A stretch of DNA of 64,000 bases from an uncultured Bacilli bacterium (lineage in GTDB: Bacteria > Bacillota_I > Bacilli_A > RF39 > UBA660). The position numbers were made by a program, and so were the translations under genes. Position 1 is the first letter of the stretch. Each line of letters starts with the position of its first letter. The stretch lies in contig CAKOKX010000001.1 of the NCBI GenBank assembly GCA_934096035.1, positions 558,001 to 622,000 of the forward strand. The letters are read 5' to 3'. Positions 1-7,217 of this stretch are shown here, in pieces. The notes under the pieces were generated by a model. The model was not told the DNA's origin. It saw nothing but the letters and a program-made list of their open reading frames with translations, and made no database searches.

Positions 1-129
1 ATTGTTGAAGCTATAAGAAGAAAACCAGTTAATGCTAAATTTGAAAATACATGTCATACAATTGGTTTCTTGTTATTACTACTTTTAATGTTTTATATAA
101 CAATTCAAGACATAATTCGTTTATTTTAA
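1..129 (+). CDS. rseP: RseP-type site-2 protease, C-terminal end (partial)
   Basis: Only the last 42 codons are present, read in frame 1 from the window edge to a TAA at 127-129. They give EAIRRKP, then FENTCHTIGF, then a hydrophobic LLLLLLMFYIT run ending in DIIRLF. This is the typical C-terminus of the intramembrane zinc metalloprotease RseP/RasP: the post-PDZ EA(I/L)R(G/R)KP motif followed by the last membrane helix. The catalytic HExxH and PDZ parts lie upstream of the window. RseP cleaves anti-sigma factors and remnant signal peptides in the membrane. The identification rests on this short tail, so it is good but not certain. Confidence 0.75.
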   Translation: MVEAIRRKPVNAKFENTCHTIGFLLLLLLMFYITIQDIIRLF

Positions 130-130
130 C

Positions 131-159
131 TTGCATAGTTTAATAATTTATGATAATAT
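131..159 (+). promoter_or_regulatory. sigma-A promoter for rplS
   Basis: TTGCAT at 131-136, a 17-nt spacer and TAATAT at 154-159 preceded by TGA (extended -10). It starts two bases after the rseP stop and leaves a leader of about 70 nt before rplS. Similar leaders sometimes carry an L19-binding structure, but none was clear here. Confidence 0.7.
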
Positions 160-237
160 ATTGTTGACCCAAAAAAGGTATATAATCCGCTATAAATATT
201 TTATATGATTATAGGTAATAAAATAAGGAGGTATATG

Positions 238-579
238 ATGGCAAATTTAGTTGACAAAATTGCTGAAAAACATATTCGTAAAGATGTTCCAGAATTTAGA
301 GTTGGGGACACAGTTAGAGTTGATGTTTGGGTAAAAGAAGGAAAAAAGGAAAGAATCCAATCTTTTGAAGGATTAGTAATCGCTAAAAGAGGTGGAGGAG
401 TTTCTGAAACATTTACAGTTCGTAAAAAAAGTGGTACTGTGGGTGTAGAAAGAATATTCCCAGTAAATGCCCCAACAATTGACAAAATTGTCGTAATCAA
501 AAAAGGTAAAGTTCGTCGTGCAAAACTTAACTTTATCAAAGGAATGCGTAAAGAATATAAAGTTAAGGAAAGAAGTTAA
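238..579 (+). CDS. rplS: 50S ribosomal protein L19
   Basis: A 113-aa protein beginning MANLVDKIAEKH with the L19 landmarks FRVGDTVRV, QSFEGLVIAKRG, FTVRKKS and VGVERIFPVN, and a basic tail (KVRRAKLNFIKG). L19 sits at the 30S-50S interface. The start at 238 is chosen because AAGGAGG at 225-231 is 6 nt upstream and MANL is the family N-terminus; the in-frame ATGs at 205 and 235 are too far from or too close to the ribosome-binding site. In many Bacillota rplS is followed by lepB, rbgA and rnhB. Here lepB follows directly, but rbgA is displaced by about 4.6 kb of other genes. Confidence 0.97.
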   Translation: MANLVDKIAEKHIRKDVPEFRVGDTVRVDVWVKEGKKERIQSFEGLVIAKRGGGVSETFTVRKKSGTVGVERIFPVNAPTIDKIVVIKKGKVRRAKLNFIKGMRKEYKVKERS

Positions 580-615
580 TTCTTTCCTTTCTTTCGTTTA
601 AAGGAGAAATATTTA

Positions 616-1098
616 ATGAAGGTAATAAAAGAGGTAATACCATATGTAGTAATTGTGGTAGTAGTGGTATTAATTAGGACATTTATAATAACTCCGGTTA
701 GAGTAGATGGTGATAGTATGAAAAATACATTAAAAAATGGAGATATATTATTACTATATAAATTAAGCAGTATAAATAGATTCGATATAATTGTTCTTGA
801 TGAAGAAAAAGATAATGAAAAAATAATTAAAAGAGTAATTGGAATGCCTGGGGAAACTGTAGCTATTAAAAAAGGTAAAATATATATAAATGATAAAGTA
901 ATAGATGATGAATATGCTTATGGAGAAACAAGTGATTATAATAAAGTTACTTTAAGAGATAATGAATATTTTATACTCGGAGATAATAGATTAATAAGTA
1001 AAGATTCTAGATATTTCGGACCAATTAAAGAAAATGAAATAAAAGGCAAAATAGTATTTAGATTATTTCCATTTACTAAAATTGGCACGGTGCAATAA
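616..1098 (+). CDS. lepB: signal peptidase I
   Basis: A 160-aa S26-family type I signal peptidase of the short Gram-positive kind. One N-terminal membrane helix (residues about 8-26) anchors it, with the catalytic domain outside. The nucleophile is Ser34 in GDSMKNT and the general base Lys72 in IKRVIGMPGE. Later boxes are GDNR-ISKDSRYFGP. It removes signal peptides from exported proteins, several of which are encoded in this window. AAGGAG is 9 nt upstream of the ATG. Its TAA overlaps the ATG of the next gene by one base, so the two are probably translationally coupled. Confidence 0.95.
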   Translation: MKVIKEVIPYVVIVVVVVLIRTFIITPVRVDGDSMKNTLKNGDILLLYKLSSINRFDIIVLDEEKDNEKIIKRVIGMPGETVAIKKGKIYINDKVIDDEYAYGETSDYNKVTLRDNEYFILGDNRLISKDSRYFGPIKENEIKGKIVFRLFPFTKIGTVQ

Positions 1099-1847
1099 TG
1101 GATTTAGTTACTTTAATGTATAAATATATAAATAGATTTATAAATAGTGATGAACTTTTAAAATCTCTAGAAGAATTAGATTTAAATAAATTTACTGATG
1201 AAGAAAAAATACCCATTAATAAACTTATAAATGATATAAAAATAATAAAAGATAAGACTGCAAATGAAATAGATGAAATTGAAAAAAATAGATTAGAAAC
1301 TATTGAAAAATATGTTAATGGCATAGATAGAATTTTACAAAATAATAATTTAGAAAATAAACTAAAAGAAAAATTTCTAAAAATAAAACAAGATTTAATG
1401 GAGGATAAAAAGAAAGTTAAAGATGGCGGTAAATTATATAAAAGCATCTATATTTTACTTACAGATAATGACTTAATTAATCATTATTGGGATTTAATGA
1501 ATGATTATGAACTTTTAGAATTTATTGCTCAGTATATTAGTGTTCCTATGCCACCTCAAATTGATCAAGAGAAATTTAATGACCTTGTAGAAGTTGGAAT
1601 TAAAAATAATGAAAGAGAATGGTTATGGCGCCTTGCTTTTAATTACAATAGAAAAAATAAAGATTTTTCTATTATTGAAGATTATTTTATTGAAAAAAAA
1701 GATAGTTATTATTTAACTGAATTAATAAGTGGAATTCCAGAAGATTTAGATATGAAAAAGTTAAAGGAAAAAGTACTAGCAACGAAGGATAAAAAATTTA
1801 TTACTAGCGTAAAAAAAACTTTGAAAGATTATGAAATTGAATTTTAA
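1098..1847 (+). CDS. unknown helical protein
   Basis: 249 aa, not recognised. The sequence is highly charged and mostly helical, with a coiled-coil-like stretch at about residues 40-110 and no signal peptide or membrane helix. The C-terminal part (WLWRLAFNYN and beyond) may be an alpha-helical repeat. It starts inside the lepB stop codon, so it is co-expressed with lepB. It is the first gene of the block that interrupts the usual lepB-rbgA neighbourhood. No function can be inferred. Confidence 0.7.
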   Translation: MDLVTLMYKYINRFINSDELLKSLEELDLNKFTDEEKIPINKLINDIKIIKDKTANEIDEIEKNRLETIEKYVNGIDRILQNNNLENKLKEKFLKIKQDLMEDKKKVKDGGKLYKSIYILLTDNDLINHYWDLMNDYELLEFIAQYISVPMPPQIDQEKFNDLVEVGIKNNEREWLWRLAFNYNRKNKDFSIIEDYFIEKKDSYYLTELISGIPEDLDMKKLKEKVLATKDKKFITSVKKTLKDYEIEF

Positions 1848-1876
1848 TTGAAAAAATATTTAAAATATGATAATAT
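1848..1876 (+). promoter_or_regulatory. promoter for the 1902 gene
   Basis: TTGAAA at 1848-1853, 17-nt spacer, TAATAT at 1871-1876 with a TGA extended -10. It begins immediately after the preceding stop codon. Its position inside the longest possible ORF argues that translation starts downstream at 1902. Confidence 0.75.
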
Positions 1877-1901
1877 ACATAAGACTTACATGGGGGATAT
1901 T

Positions 1902-2645
1902 ATGGAGTATAAGAAAGAAAATATTAAAATGCAAAATATAGAAAATGAAGTAAACAATATTTTTTCTATATTAACAAAGGAAAACGACCTAACTTTAGAA
2001 GAGTTAGATAAATTGTTTTCTAAAAACGTGGAGTTAAAAAATAAATATCTAATTCAAATGAAATCTAGAGCAGAAGATTTATATTTTAATTTTTCTGAAT
2101 CAGAAAATAAAGTTAGAAATAATAGTATTTTGGCTTTTCTTTTGGTGCTGGCTAATTTAGGAATAATTATTTTTAATCCAGGATCCTTCTTATTATCTGC
2201 TATAACGTTATATTTACTTTTAAAAAAAATATCACGCAGTAATAAAAAAATAAATTCTAAAAAAGATGAAATAAATGAAACTTGTGAAATATTAGAAAAG
2301 AAATTAGATAGTTTCCTAATAACAATCGAAAATAATGAAACTTTTATTTTTAAACTACAAAAACAGTTAAATACTAAAAAAATGAAAGAACTAGCGGCAG
2401 ATAAAACTTGGCAAGAAAAGATTAATAAAGCTAATGCTTTAATCGAAAAATTTATGGAAGATGGGATTTATCCTGCAGAAGTAGATTCGGAAATAGAACA
2501 ATTAGCTATAAAAATGTTACAATTAGATTTAAGTGTAAATTATAAAAATTTGGAAGTATTACTTTTTTATGCCAAATTAAAAAGAATGGGACAATTAGAT
2601 CTAGATGCTCCAGCACTAGTCTTAACTTTAACAAAAGAAAAATAA
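1902..2645 (+). CDS. unknown protein with central membrane hairpin
   Basis: 247 aa, not recognised. Residues about 1-70 are helical and charged, residues about 73-107 form two closely spaced hydrophobic segments (ILAFLLVLANLGIIIF, then FLLSAITLYLLL), and the remainder is a long coiled-coil-prone helical region. The start is the ATG at 1902: GGGGGA precedes it by about 5 nt, and the promoter at 1848-1876 lies within the 5' extension of the ORF. A monotopic or hairpin-inserted membrane protein is likely; its role is unknown. Confidence 0.65.
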   Translation: MEYKKENIKMQNIENEVNNIFSILTKENDLTLEELDKLFSKNVELKNKYLIQMKSRAEDLYFNFSESENKVRNNSILAFLLVLANLGIIIFNPGSFLLSAITLYLLLKKISRSNKKINSKKDEINETCEILEKKLDSFLITIENNETFIFKLQKQLNTKKMKELAADKTWQEKINKANALIEKFMEDGIYPAEVDSEIEQLAIKMLQLDLSVNYKNLEVLLFYAKLKRMGQLDLDAPALVLTLTKEK

Positions 2646-2704
2646 ATTGTTTATTTTTCTAGTAATAATCTATTATAATAAAAATAATAGAAAATAAAGT
2701 AGCA

Positions 2705-3367
2705 ATGAAAAAAGGTTTAATTATTATATGTGCTATTATCTTACTGTCTGGATGTGATTCTAAAAAAGAAAAGTATTGTAAATGAAGATAGAGAAACAAT
2801 AGTATCTGGTTCTGAAATAATATCAACAGTTTATACCGATTATATCTTAATTTTATTTTATCTTTTAAATGCATTTAAAAGTAATTACTCAGAATATCTT
2901 ATGTTAGATGATAATTTCAAAATAAGTTTTAGTAATGATTTAGCTTTATTGGTTTAAAAGAAGCGGAATCTAATTTCTATGTATTTTCTTTTGAAATGCT
3001 ATCTAAATTAAAAGAAAATTTAAAAAGTGTTGGTTTAGACGAGTTAACTATTAAAAACTTAATAATAAAATCTCCGATTATAATTTTGTTTGGTGACAAA
3101 TTAGATAATATATTCTTTCTTTACAAAGCGGATAAGTTTTATGGTTATACCATTTTAATTAATAATGAATATATGACATATATGTTTAATGCAAACGTTC
3201 AAAGTAATGTAATTACTAATAATACCATGATTGATATGATGTTAAGTAGTATTGCAGATACAAAAAAACAGGAACAATTAAAAAAACATTTTATTCAATT
3301 AGAAAGAAATTATAGTTTAAAAAACTTTTATTTTAAAACAATTAAAGATATTAAAAAAGAAAGATAA
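2705..3367 (+). pseudogene. lipoprotein gene broken by two compensating frameshifts
   Basis: Frame 2705 encodes a perfect lipoprotein signal peptide, MKKGLIIICAIILLSGC, with Cys as lipobox +1, but stops after about 26 codons. A coherent reading then continues in the next frame (SIVNEDRETIVSGSEI to SFSNDLALLV, to about 2957). It returns to the first frame upstream of 2996 (FIGLKEAESNFYVFSFEM) and runs to 3367. The first break sits in an A-rich homopolymer near 2762-2768. Either the gene is decaying or there are two indel errors in the sequence. The intact product would have been a lipoprotein of about 215 aa with no recognised domain. Confidence 0.7.
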
Positions 3368-3376
3368 AACACATTA

Positions 3377-3404
3377 TAAAAGGGCTAGAAATAGTTCTTT
3401 TTTT
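3377..3404 (+). terminator. rho-independent terminator
   Basis: A stem with some G-U pairs (AAAAGGGCTA / TAGTTCTTTT) around a GAAA loop, merging into a T tract; it follows the decayed lipoprotein gene. Confidence 0.6.
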
Positions 3405-3433
3405 TACTTTCTATTTTTTTATTATTATATGTC

Positions 3434-3462
3434 TTGATTTGTAGTCGAACGTATGTTATGAT
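3434..3462 (+). promoter_or_regulatory. LexA-box (SOS) promoter
   Basis: TTGATT at 3434-3439, 17 nt, TATGAT at 3457-3462. Between them, CGAACGTATGTT at 3446-3457 matches the Bacillus-type LexA operator CGAAC-RNRY-GTT; the last two consensus positions differ. A repressor there would block the polymerase directly. Downstream lie a ribosome-binding site (AAGGAGGG, 3526-3534) with no intact start codon and then the dinD remnant, itself a classic SOS gene family. Confidence 0.55.
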
Positions 3463-3719
3463 AGATGCATTAAAAATTATAGCGTAGCAAGAAATATAAT
3501 TAAATAAAATTTTTTACTAATTTATAAGGAGGGTAAAAATAGACAATGAATTAGATTATAAATGTGCTTATGAAAAGCTAAAAGATAATAAATAAAAATA
3601 ATAATGTAAAGTTAAAATAAAATTAAACAGAAAAACTATGAGACATTATAAATAAATGGTATAATAAATTCTTGTAAAAAAAGAAAAAGTAAATTATAAA
3701 AAAAATACAAATAATAGAA

Positions 3720-4116
3720 ATGGAGGTAATAATTGTTATAATTGAAACTAACTATACAAATAATATTTTTAAAAATATAAAACATGTTGATGAATGTGGT
3801 AATGAGTATTGGCTTGCTAAAGAACTATCAAAAGTTCTAGAATACAAAGACTGGAGAAATTTTCAAAAAGTAATAGATAAAGCTATAACATCTGCTCAAA
3901 ATAGTGTTTCATTCGAAGAAATTGGGTTGCTGAGATCGCCAAGCCAATAAAAACTGGTAAAGGTAAAGAGGAATTTATTAAAGTTTATAAATTATCAAGA
4001 TACATTGTTATTTAATAGTTCAAAATGCTGATTCCAGTAAAGAAGTTGTTGCCATGGGACAAACATATTTTGCAATACAAACAAGAAAACAAAAACAAAT
4101 TGAAAAGATAAAATAA
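3720..4116 (+). pseudogene. dinD: DinD-like DNA-damage-inducible protein remnant
   Basis: Three frames together read as a DinD/BRO-type protein. Frame 1 (from 3720) gives FKNIKHVDECGNEYWLAKEL and VLEYKDWRNFQKVI. After a shift near 3930, WVAEIAKPIKTGKGKEEF and VYKLSRY follow. After another break at about 4015, IVQNADSSKEVVAMGQTYFA and IQTRKQKQ run to the TAA at 4114-4116. The C-terminal part of a normal DinD (about 270 aa) is missing. GGAGGT at 3722-3727 lies inside the longest ORF, so the original start was probably near 3738, now ATA. It is a decayed accessory gene under an apparent SOS promoter. Confidence 0.75.
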
Positions 4117-4160
4117 ATTTGTATTAAAATGTGTTATAATTAAAAAAGGAAGTAATTAAA

Positions 4161-4313
4161 ATGAACATGTATCAAAAAAGAAAAGAAAGAAAAGAAAAAA
4201 GAGAAAATAATAGTGAAGAAAAAGTTATATCATCTACTGGGATCAACTGCCTGTTCCGTATTTATGGCGACTATCACTTAAACCCTTATAAAATGGAAGT
4301 TTTTAAGAATTGA
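4161..4313 (+). CDS. small basic ORF, doubtful
   Basis: A 50-codon ORF preceded by GGAAG and by an extended -10 (TGTTATAAT, 4132-4140) without a clear -35. The product starts with a run of K, R and E and continues VISSTGINCLFRIYGDYHLN. It matches no family known to me. It lies among decayed genes and may itself be the head of a broken gene; low confidence that a functional protein is made. Confidence 0.3.
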   Translation: MNMYQKRKERKEKRENNSEEKVISSTGINCLFRIYGDYHLNPYKMEVFKN

Positions 4314-4447
4314 GATCTTGCATGTTTTAATAAAAAAGGAAGAAAAATAATAAAAAATAGGTTAAAATATACTCATTTTTGAGAGGAATTAGGGTACTGG
4401 CTCGTAACGTGCCGACACATTTTATATTTATAAAAAGAGGTGAAATT

Positions 4448-4933
4448 ATGAATTTAGATTTTGTAAGAAATGATTTTAGATTTAATGCTCGTACATCTGC
4501 TGTCATTTATAATAAAGATTTAAGGAAAGTCTTATTATTTAATGTTGAAGGAAGAAATTTCTATATGTTGCCTGGTGGTAGAATAGAAGAATTAGAAGAA
4601 AGTATAGATACAATAAAAAGAGAAATAAAAGAAGAAATTGGATGGGATAATATTACATATACTTTTCTAGCTTTGAGCGAAGAATTTGTAACAGATAAAG
4701 GGTATAATAATCATCAAATCAATATTATCTATAAGGGAATATATAATGATGAGATTAAAGAAACTAAATTTAAAGGATTAGAAGGAGATTGGATTAACTT
4801 TGAGTGGGTTGATGTAAATAATATAAACAATTACAAGATTTTTCCAGAAGGAATTGCTGGAGTAATAAATGGAAGAAGCAAATCTAATCATTTTATTAAT
4901 AATCTAATTAAAGAAGTTAACCCAAATGAATGA
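4448..4933 (+). CDS. Nudix hydrolase
   Basis: 161 aa with a complete Nudix box, GRIEELEE-x6-KREIKEEIGW (GX5EX7REUXEEXGU), at about residues 42-64, in a typical Nudix alpha/beta fold. Family members hydrolyse nucleoside diphosphates linked to other moieties; the substrate cannot be read from the sequence. The start at 4448 is preceded by GAGGTGAAATT, the same leader motif as the methyltransferase at 5157; the longer TTG-initiated frame from 4379 has no ribosome-binding site. Its stop overlaps a remnant of the rbgA start, suggesting that it was once placed directly before rbgA. Confidence 0.88.
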   Translation: MNLDFVRNDFRFNARTSAVIYNKDLRKVLLFNVEGRNFYMLPGGRIEELEESIDTIKREIKEEIGWDNITYTFLALSEEFVTDKGYNNHQINIIYKGIYNDEIKETKFKGLEGDWINFEWVDVNNINNYKIFPEGIAGVINGRSKSNHFINNLIKEVNPNE

Positions 4934-4970
4934 AAATAAAACTAATATAAACTGGTTGATAACAATTTAG
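4926..4970 (+). pseudogene. duplicated 5' end of rbgA
   Basis: Fourteen codons beginning MNENKTNINW, then LITI and a stop. The true rbgA at 5731 begins MNNENKTNINWYPGHM. About 27 bp (ATGAAAATAAAACTAATATA and onward, differing at one base) are repeated. The copy overlaps the Nudix stop exactly as the real rbgA start overlaps the methyltransferase stop. It marks the left edge of an insertion or a partial duplication. Confidence 0.7.
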
Positions 4971-5156
4971 TCAAGACTACTCCTAAGCCTTTATAATATA
5001 AGGCAAAACTCCAAAATAGATCTTACACGTTTATGTTAAAATATATTAAAATTTGGTAAATATAAGCATAAAAAGTTTAATTTTAAGTAAAAATTGTTTA
5101 GGAATTGATATGGTGAGAACGGTTAGTCAAGACCGAATGAAAATAGAGGTGAAATT
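4971..5156. other. gap between rbgA scar and methyltransferase
   Basis: AT-rich, no convincing ORF. It contains two copies of TTAGTCAAGAC (about 4966 and 5127), consistent with past local duplication. Confidence 0.4.
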
Positions 5157-5738
5157 ATGAAAGATTGGACAAATTATCAAAATGAAACTTATGGTGATGA
5201 CGTGTGTAAATTACTTATTGAATTTTTAGATAATTATAAAATAGATAATGCAATTGATTTGGGGTGTGGTAGTGGAAACGAAACTGTTTATATGATTAAA
5301 AATGGTATTAAAGTATTAGCTATTGATAGACAATTAAATCAAGATTTTATTTTAAATAGATTATCTGATAGTGAGAAGCGACTTATTTCATTTAAGAAAA
5401 GTAGTTTTGAAGATGTAGAATTACCTAAGACTAAGTTACTTACAGCATTCTTTAGTATCCCATTTTGTAATCCTAACAATTTTGATGAACTATGGACTAA
5501 AATTTATAATTCAATTGAAGATAATGGCTATTTTGTAGGGCAATTATTTGGTGATAGAGACGCTTGGAATGTTGTCGAATCAATTAATACATTTTCAATA
5601 GATAAAGTAAATGAGTATTTAAAAAATTATAATATAATCAAATTAGAAGAAATTGAATATGTTAGAGAAAGTGATAATAAAAAGTGGCACTTTTATGATA
5701 TAATGGCACAGAAAAAAGTAGGTGATAAGCATGAATAA
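5157..5738 (+). CDS. class I SAM-dependent methyltransferase
   Basis: 193 aa. Motif I is IDLGCGSGNET at about residues 36-46, followed by VLAIDR with the acidic residue that contacts the SAM ribose. TAFFSIPFCNP is the motif IV region and GYFVGQLFGDRD a post-IV strand. The whole looks like a small-molecule (UbiE/tellurite-type) Rossmann methyltransferase; the substrate is unknown. GAGGTGAAATT precedes the ATG. Its last 8 bp overlap the rbgA start, so it now supplies the upstream context for rbgA translation. With the Nudix gene it forms the right part of the lepB-rbgA insertion. Confidence 0.85.
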   Translation: MKDWTNYQNETYGDDVCKLLIEFLDNYKIDNAIDLGCGSGNETVYMIKNGIKVLAIDRQLNQDFILNRLSDSEKRLISFKKSSFEDVELPKTKLLTAFFSIPFCNPNNFDELWTKIYNSIEDNGYFVGQLFGDRDAWNVVESINTFSIDKVNEYLKNYNIIKLEEIEYVRESDNKKWHFYDIMAQKKVGDKHE

Positions 5739-6594
5739 TGAAAATAAAACTAATATAAATTGGTATCCCGGTCATATGGTAAAAGCTAAAAGAGAAATAA
5801 AAGAAAAAATAAAATTAATTGATATAATTTATGAATGTGTAGATGCTAGAATGCCATCATCTTCAAAATTAAAAGGGATGGATGATATACTTGAGGCTAA
5901 ACCTCGAATTTTAGTTATGACCAAAAAGGATTTATGTGATTTAGAAGAAACTAATAAATGGATTAAGTATTATGAAGAAAAAGGTTATAAAGTAATATTA
6001 TTAGACTTAACAAATAATGATGATTATAAAAAATTGATAAAGTTAACGAATGATGTAGTAAAGCCTATACAAGAAAAAAGAAATGAAAAAGGTCTTAAAA
6101 GTAAAGAAATTAAAATTGGGGTAATAGGAATACCTAATGTTGGTAAAAGTACACTTATAAATAAGCTAGCTGGTAAAAAGGTTGCAAACACGGGAAATAA
6201 ACCGGGAGTAACTAAGCAAGTGAATTGGCTTAAAACAAATTCGGGCTTTTTATTATTAGATACACCTGGAATACTTTGGCCTAAAATTGAAGATAATACT
6301 GAAGCTTTAAGCTTAGCATCAACTGCCACTATAAAGATGGAAATTTTAAATATGACAGACATCGGAGGATACATAATTACTTTCTTTAAAAATTACTATA
6401 AAGATAAATTAGAAGAAAAATATAATATTGAAATAAGTGATGATCCGAATGAAATATTTACATCTTTAGCTAAAAAGTTTAATTATTTTGAAAAAGATGG
6501 GGAAATAGACTATGAAAAAATATCAAATAAGGTGTATAATGATTTAGTGAGTGGTGCACTAAAAGGAGTAACATTTGATAGATGGAAGAATTAG
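5731..6594 (+). CDS. rbgA: ribosome biogenesis GTPase RbgA (YlqF)
   Basis: 287 aa, circularly permuted GTPase for late 50S assembly. The family N-terminus NWYPGHMVKAKREI is present. Motifs occur in permuted order: G4 TKKD (64-67), G1 GIPNVGKST (from residue 133), G2 GVT and G3 DTPG (from residue 177), followed by the helical ANTAR-like C-terminal domain. The start at 5731 is chosen because the upstream GTG at 5722 would place residues before the conserved N-terminus. It overlaps rnhB by 13 bp, the usual Bacillota pairing. Confidence 0.96.
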   Translation: MNNENKTNINWYPGHMVKAKREIKEKIKLIDIIYECVDARMPSSSKLKGMDDILEAKPRILVMTKKDLCDLEETNKWIKYYEEKGYKVILLDLTNNDDYKKLIKLTNDVVKPIQEKRNEKGLKSKEIKIGVIGIPNVGKSTLINKLAGKKVANTGNKPGVTKQVNWLKTNSGFLLLDTPGILWPKIEDNTEALSLASTATIKMEILNMTDIGGYIITFFKNYYKDKLEEKYNIEISDDPNEIFTSLAKKFNYFEKDGEIDYEKISNKVYNDLVSGALKGVTFDRWKN

Positions 6595-7217
6595 ATTTAT
6601 TAAAATATGAAAAAGAATTATATAAAAAAGGAATTAATTTAATTGCTGGTACAGACGAAGCCGGGCGTGGGCCATTATGTGGACCAGTTGTAGCCTCAGC
6701 GGTAATTCTGCCAAAAAATTATAAACTTGAAGGTTTAAATGATTCTAAGCAATTAAGTGAAAAAAAGCGAGATAAATTTTTTGAAATAATAAAAAAAGAT
6801 GCCATAAGTTATGGAATAGGAATTGTAGATGCTAAAACCATTGATGAGATAAATATATATGAAGCAAGTAGAAAAGCAATGTTAATGGCAATAGATAAAT
6901 TAAATGTTAAGCCAGAATATGTATTATCAGATGCAATGCCTCTACCTATTGAAAACTCAAAAGCAATAGTGCACGGAGATGCTTTATCGCTAAGTATTGC
7001 TGCGGCCAGTGTTTTAGCTAAAGTAACTCGTGATAAAATGATGTACGAACTTGATAAAAAACATCCAGAATATGGCTTTAAAAGTCACAAAGGCTACCCA
7101 ACAAAAAAGCATCTTGAAAATATAAAAAAATATGGAATTTTAGATAATTATAGGTTGACATATAAACCAGTAAAAATTTTGATGGAGGAAAAAAATGAAG
7201 AACTTGTTAAAGAATAA
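6582..7217 (+). CDS. rnhB: ribonuclease HII
   Basis: 211 aa. RNase HII degrades RNA in RNA-DNA hybrids and removes misincorporated ribonucleotides. The catalytic motif GTDEAGRGPLCGPV gives Asp25-Glu26; LSDAMPL near residue 117 supplies the next acidic residue, and HGDALSLSIAAASVLAKVTRD is the conserved C-terminal box. The GYPTKKH loop is also canonical. It overlaps rbgA by 13 bp upstream and the sulfatase gene by 23 bp downstream, so translation of all three is likely coupled. Confidence 0.96.
   Translation: MEELDLLKYEKELYKKGINLIAGTDEAGRGPLCGPVVASAVILPKNYKLEGLNDSKQLSEKKRDKFFEIIKKDAISYGIGIVDAKTIDEINIYEASRKAMLMAIDKLNVKPEYVLSDAMPLPIENSKAIVHGDALSLSIAAASVLAKVTRDKMMYELDKKHPEYGFKSHKGYPTKKHLENIKKYGILDNYRLTYKPVKILMEEKNEELVKE

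Noticed and set aside
205..237. Upstream in-frame start for rplS at 205
   Set aside because: AAGGAGG at 225-231 would lie inside the coding region; the conserved MANL start at 238 fits it.
4379..4447. N-terminal extension of the Nudix protein from a TTG at 4379
   Set aside because: No ribosome-binding site at 4379, whereas GAGGTG stands directly before 4448. The imperfect palindrome GGCTCGTAACGTGCC (4399-4413) in this stretch is too isolated to call an operator.
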